Shown here in pieces: positions 28,136-30,950 of a stretch of DNA of 30,950 bases. The translations under genes and the position numbers were made by a program. Within the stretch, counting starts at the first letter, position 1. Every line of letters starts with the position of its first letter. This stretch comes from Chara braunii (Eukaryota; Streptophyta; Charophyceae; Charales; Characeae). The DNA lies in contig BFEA01000286.1 of the NCBI GenBank assembly GCA_003427395.1, positions 1,906,685 to 1,937,634 on the forward strand. Reading direction: 5' to 3'. The notes beneath the pieces were generated by a model. The model did no database searches, was not told the origin of the DNA, and saw nothing but the letters and a program-made list of their open reading frames with translations.

Positions 28136-29829
28136 CGGGCCTGTCTATACTTAGGACAAAATTTAATTGCATGGGTCGGGTCACCACAGAATATGCACTG
28201 ACCCAAGTCCACGTGTTCCTGCCATACGCGCTGGTCCAAGCCCAAGTCTTCCCAGGGCCTGCCCTGTGGCAAGCCTGGGTGCCATCCTCCTTGAGGTGGC
28301 CTTCCACCTCGTCGCTGTGGGGACCGACAAGAACCCTGGCGATTTGGCGGGGGACCTTGACCCCTACCTCCCGCTTGGCGGTTTCCTTGTCCGCCAACCC
28401 CCTGTGCGCCCGGTCCTCGGCCTTCCATGGCCTGGTCCCTTTGGCCCTGGCCTCCTCCTGTACCTTGCGGCCTCCCTCCGGCCGCGACAGCAGCGTAAGA
28501 CCTCCCCTGCCCTACGCTACTGTCATTCTCCTCTAACCGCCACTCAATCTCACTGTAGGGGACTTCATCAGAACCACCTTCTTCTAAAGTAAGGATCATA
28601 TGATCCTTGGCCCTGACTTGGCCAGAGATGGTACGACCTTTCCACTTTTTCCCCTTATCCAAGTCCTTATGCCAGAAAGTGGACACTGGCATGGACTTTG
28701 ACTCATACAGGACCACCTCTTTACTCAGCACATCATAGGTGATGTTTGCCTGTTGAGCCCTCTCAAAGAAATGCCCACGCAGGGGCTCGGGCATGGCATG
28801 ATAAAACAATTGGACCAACTGGAGCTCAGTGAGCCCATGGTCTGGGACGGCTACCAAGTCGTCCATAACGCCCTTGAGTGCTCTTGCACTCCTCCACTGT
28901 CGCGAGTGGATCGTCTATAACTTGTCAGAGGCTCTAACACCTCTCGTTGGGTCAGCAAATCTCTCCCTCAGGACTTTGAAGAATTGAGGAAGGGTGGTGA
29001 TCTTAGAGTATGGAACCAGGTTGTTTTCACAACCGGCTGCGCGTGCAAGGTATCTCGCAAAATTGGCCACTTCATCTTTGAGGGTCTGGAAGGCGACGAG
29101 GACTTGTTCCTCAATCAGGATGTGCTGTAAGTAAATGTAGCTGTTGACGCTCGCCTCCCAGTTATCAAAATTCTCCTCCTTCTTCCCCCCATAGGCATCT
29201 GGGAATTTAAGCTTAACAGGCTCCTTACGGGGCCTGACCTCACCGGCAGAGTTTTATGTGCCCCAGGACGAGAGGAATGCGTTAGCCAGTGAGCTAGCGG
29301 CAATGGAGGACCCCCTAGAACGGAGAGAAAGGGAAGAAGAGAAGAAGTTGGAGTGGAAGCTGAGGATGAAGAGAGAGAAGAAGAGAAGGAGGGACAAAGT
29401 TAACTGGTTGATCGAGGAGGTGGCAAAAGCAAGGGATTGCCGACAAGAGGTCCAGGCGCAGCCAGACATCTCTGCCAAAATGGACAAGATGTTGGGATAT
29501 CTGGAAGTGTCGAGTGCGGCCTGGTTGGAGGAGTGTCAAACCAATAAGGGTCAGGATGTAGCCCTGAGTGCCATGCTTTCTCCTCTCTCTTCTATACGGC
29601 TTCTCCCTTTGGCTTCTTCTGCTGCTTCTTCTTCGGCAGCCTTTCTCTTTTCTTCCTCCTCCTGCTGAATCCTCGTCATCTCTTCCTCCAATTTCTTCCT
29701 CTTCGCCGCCTGCTCCTCTACGATCGCCTTCAACTTCCTTTCCTTATTTTCTCTCACTAAGGCGGTCATCTTCTGTTGTTGCTCTTGGGTGTAGGGGCTA
29801 GTACTCTTCCCACTACGGGTCTCAACCAT
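28099..29829 (-). pseudogene. Gypsy gag (broken, with an inverted segment)
   Basis: Starts at the MVETRSGKST methionine (complement of 29827-29829), followed by a charged coiled-coil-like region. From about 29575 to 29246 the gag homology switches to the plus strand (see that entry). Capsid-like sequence then resumes: KLKFPDAYGGKKEENFDNW and LPQFFKVLRERFADP. A TAG near 28917-28919 separates it from the 255-codon frame 28866-28099, which ends with a Gly/Gln/Arg-rich region and a CCHC zinc knuckle, CIFCGDPTHAIKFC. Gag packages the RNA and forms the particle. The upstream ATG at 29862 is less likely given the family's usual N-terminus. Confidence 0.85.
29246..29575 (+). other. Inverted ~330-bp segment of gypsy gag
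   Basis: On the plus strand this encodes YVPQDERNALASELAAMEDP, then a Lys/Arg/Glu-rich helix and AWLEECQTNKGQDVAL. This is a charged helical region fitting the gap between the gag coiled coil and capsid. Gag on both sides reads on the minus strand. The plus-strand frame becomes antisense gag after about 29575 (SPLSSIRLL onward), which marks one breakpoint; the other is near 29246. Confidence 0.75.
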
Positions 29830-30420
29830 GGTGTCAGTGCACAACTGGATTAACGGTTCCAAACCTCAGTCAGTGCACCCCTGACTGACAAACCTATTGA
29901 CTCAATCTAAGACTCACAGAATCCGGACAGGGATCCTGCCAACTAGGGTCTCTAGCCTAGACCTACACTATGGCTGTCACTACTAGACCTGTTGCTGATC
30001 AGGAGGCATTTAAGGAGATCCCCCGTAACTCCTCGGGAATTATTTAACGTTGCAAACAGGACGACTCGATCAGCAGGTCTCTCAACACTTAGACGGCCTG
30101 TTGTGCAGCCAACAGCTCGGATTTTGGGCCTACCGTGCCACACCGAGCAGCCCGCCGGTCAGTACCGGTCCTTGGGAGGGATCGTGTCCTCCGGGACAGT
30201 CGAGTCGTCAGACACAATTGTTAGCCCTACTCAGCCCATGTGGGGTTGGTCAACAAGGCCCTATCCTTCATCCACAGAGTACTATCACCTGGACAGAAGA
30301 GACTCGATGCAGAAAGAAGAGACAGACAGACTAGACTCAGCAAGTACCATAGGGTGTGTGCTCATCCATAGGGCGAGGGATAGGCTGAAGGCTTGGCGAG
30401 ATTTTACCGGCTCCAGCTTA

Positions 30421-30572
30421 GTCAAAGTCTTGGTCAATGCCTTGGTCAACGCCGGTCAACGCTGCGGTCAACTCCCAGTCAACCCCCGGTCAACCCCCGG
30501 TCAACTCAGGTCAACACCGGTCAACACCGGTCAACACCTCCGGTCAACTCTCCCGGTCAACCCTTCGGTCAG
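30421..30572 (-). repeat. Minisatellite of TTGAC cores at ~11-bp spacing
   Basis: gtcaa (TTGAC on the minus strand) begins at 30421, 30433, 30445, 30455, 30467, 30478, 30489, 30500, 30510, 30520, 30530, 30543 and 30556, with a degenerate gtcag at 30568. Most are ggtcaac, that is gTTGACC on the minus strand. Spacing is 10-13 bases. Confidence 0.93.
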
Positions 30573-30665
30573 CTATGGCTGCCGACTTCTCTTTCCCTCA
30601 CCAACCTTCTCCTTCCCTTCACCTTCCTAACCTCCTTTCACCCCAGCTGTTTCTCTTCCTCTCTC

Positions 30666-30680
30666 TTTTTTTTTTTTTTT
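30666..30680. repeat. T15 homopolymer
   Basis: Fifteen consecutive T within pyrimidine-rich sequence. Confidence 0.95.
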
Positions 30681-30865
30681 GATCGTCTTCCTCTTTGCCC
30701 CCTCGGCTATGGGTTCTCTCTCCTTTCTCAGTCTCCCCCTCTGTCCACTCTCTCTCCCTCCTTCGTCACTCCATGGTCAAGCTCCGAGGCTATGGCCGCA
30801 ATCTTCTTCTTCTTCGTGGGCTGCGCAGCAACTTCACAGGTACGTAACAGCCAAACTTGTATCGC

Positions 30866-30869
<4 letters not shown>

Positions 30870-30911
<42 letters not shown>
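30870..30911. repeat. (CT)n microsatellite
   Basis: An uninterrupted CT run of about 42 bases, followed by tttctctcgcgg. Confidence 0.95.
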
Positions 30912-30918
<7 letters not shown>

Positions 30919-30950
30919 GCGGTAATCTCCAGCGCAGCAGGTACGTAGTA

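Larger units (their letters stand above)
24390..29829 (-). mobile_element. Ty3/gypsy chromovirus internal region (decayed)
   Basis: Minus-strand gag-pol of a chromovirus: gag (29829 down to 28099), aspartic protease (about 27850-27740), RT (about 27170-26680), RNase H, integrase and C-terminal chromodomain (26323-24428). The PR-RT-RH-IN order and the chromodomain define the group. There are several frameshifts and stops, an inverted piece within gag, and one undetermined base (28001). LTR-like sequence follows at the 3' side; the gag side continues into unrelated sequence. Confidence 0.9.
29830..30950. other. Sequence upstream of gag: simple repeats, no gene recognised
   Basis: This should be the 5' leader and LTR of the minus-strand gypsy, but I see no similarity to the 23500-24389 LTR and no convincing tRNA primer-binding site. 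It contains the TTGAC array (30421-30572), T15 (30666-30680) and a CT run. Open frames here are low-complexity, Ser/Pro/Leu-rich, and not convincing as genes. Confidence 0.5.

Noticed and set aside
29258-29668. 136-codon plus-strand frame as a separate gene
   Set aside because: Its first two thirds are an inverted piece of gypsy gag and the rest is antisense of gag.
30421-30572. CRISPR-like array
   Set aside because: Units are about 11 bp without distinct spacers, in a eukaryotic-type context. It is a minisatellite.
29992-30630. 212-codon open frame near the right end
   Set aside because: It includes the translated TTGAC minisatellite and pyrimidine-rich sequence, with no recognisable domain. 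It is more likely leader, LTR or intergenic DNA.

Overview
The window looks like an intergenic, transposon-packed stretch of a streptophyte nuclear genome. A charophyte alga such as Chara is my best guess. This is inference, resting on a plant-like U2 snRNA sequence, L1-type LINEs with a C-terminal reverse-transcriptase zinc-binding (zf-RVT) domain, a Ty3/gypsy chromovirus whose Gag starts MVETRSGKST, and long microsatellites. I see no intact host protein gene. Almost every recognisable coding segment is a broken copy of a retrotransposon.

Layout from the left: a CT microsatellite (1-60); a 5'-truncated LINE tail (LINE-D, about 841-1860) abutting a reverse-strand RT fragment (1864-2150); about 3.7 kb with no recognisable gene (2151-5857); and a 5'-truncated LINE of a second subfamily with perfect 15-bp target-site duplications (LINE-C, 5873-7527). 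Then come two small retroposed units side by side: a tRNA-derived SINE (7814-8007) and a polyadenylated U2 snRNA copy (8043-8283), each with a perfect 14-bp target-site duplication. A 5.4-kb LINE (LINE-A, 8489-13852) follows, truncated inside ORF1 and bounded by 10-bp direct repeats.

Further right are a fold-back element (14210-14370), two tail-to-tail LINE 3' fragments (about 15035-16465), an LTR fragment (16466-16750) and the most complete LINE (LINE-B, about 16760-23500, ORF1 plus ORF2). LINE-B carries a 50-N assembly gap flanked by identical 85-bp sequence. From about 23500 to 29829, on the minus strand, lies a decayed chromovirus: 3' LTR-like sequence, then RNase H/integrase/chromodomain, RT, protease and gag, read right to left. 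The right end (29830-30950) holds a minisatellite of TTGAC cores at about 11-bp spacing and simple repeats.

The elements once worked as LINEs (ORF1 plus an ORF2 with endonuclease, RT and zinc-binding domains) that mobilised themselves and, by inference, the SINE and U2 RNA in trans, and as a chromovirus with its own gag and pol. All visible copies carry stops and frameshifts. The most useful observations are the U2 retropseudogene and SINE pair, a covarying 3'-terminal hairpin shared by two LINE-C-family ends, an inverted gag segment, an apparently artefactual assembly gap, a long fold-back, and the phased TTGAC array.
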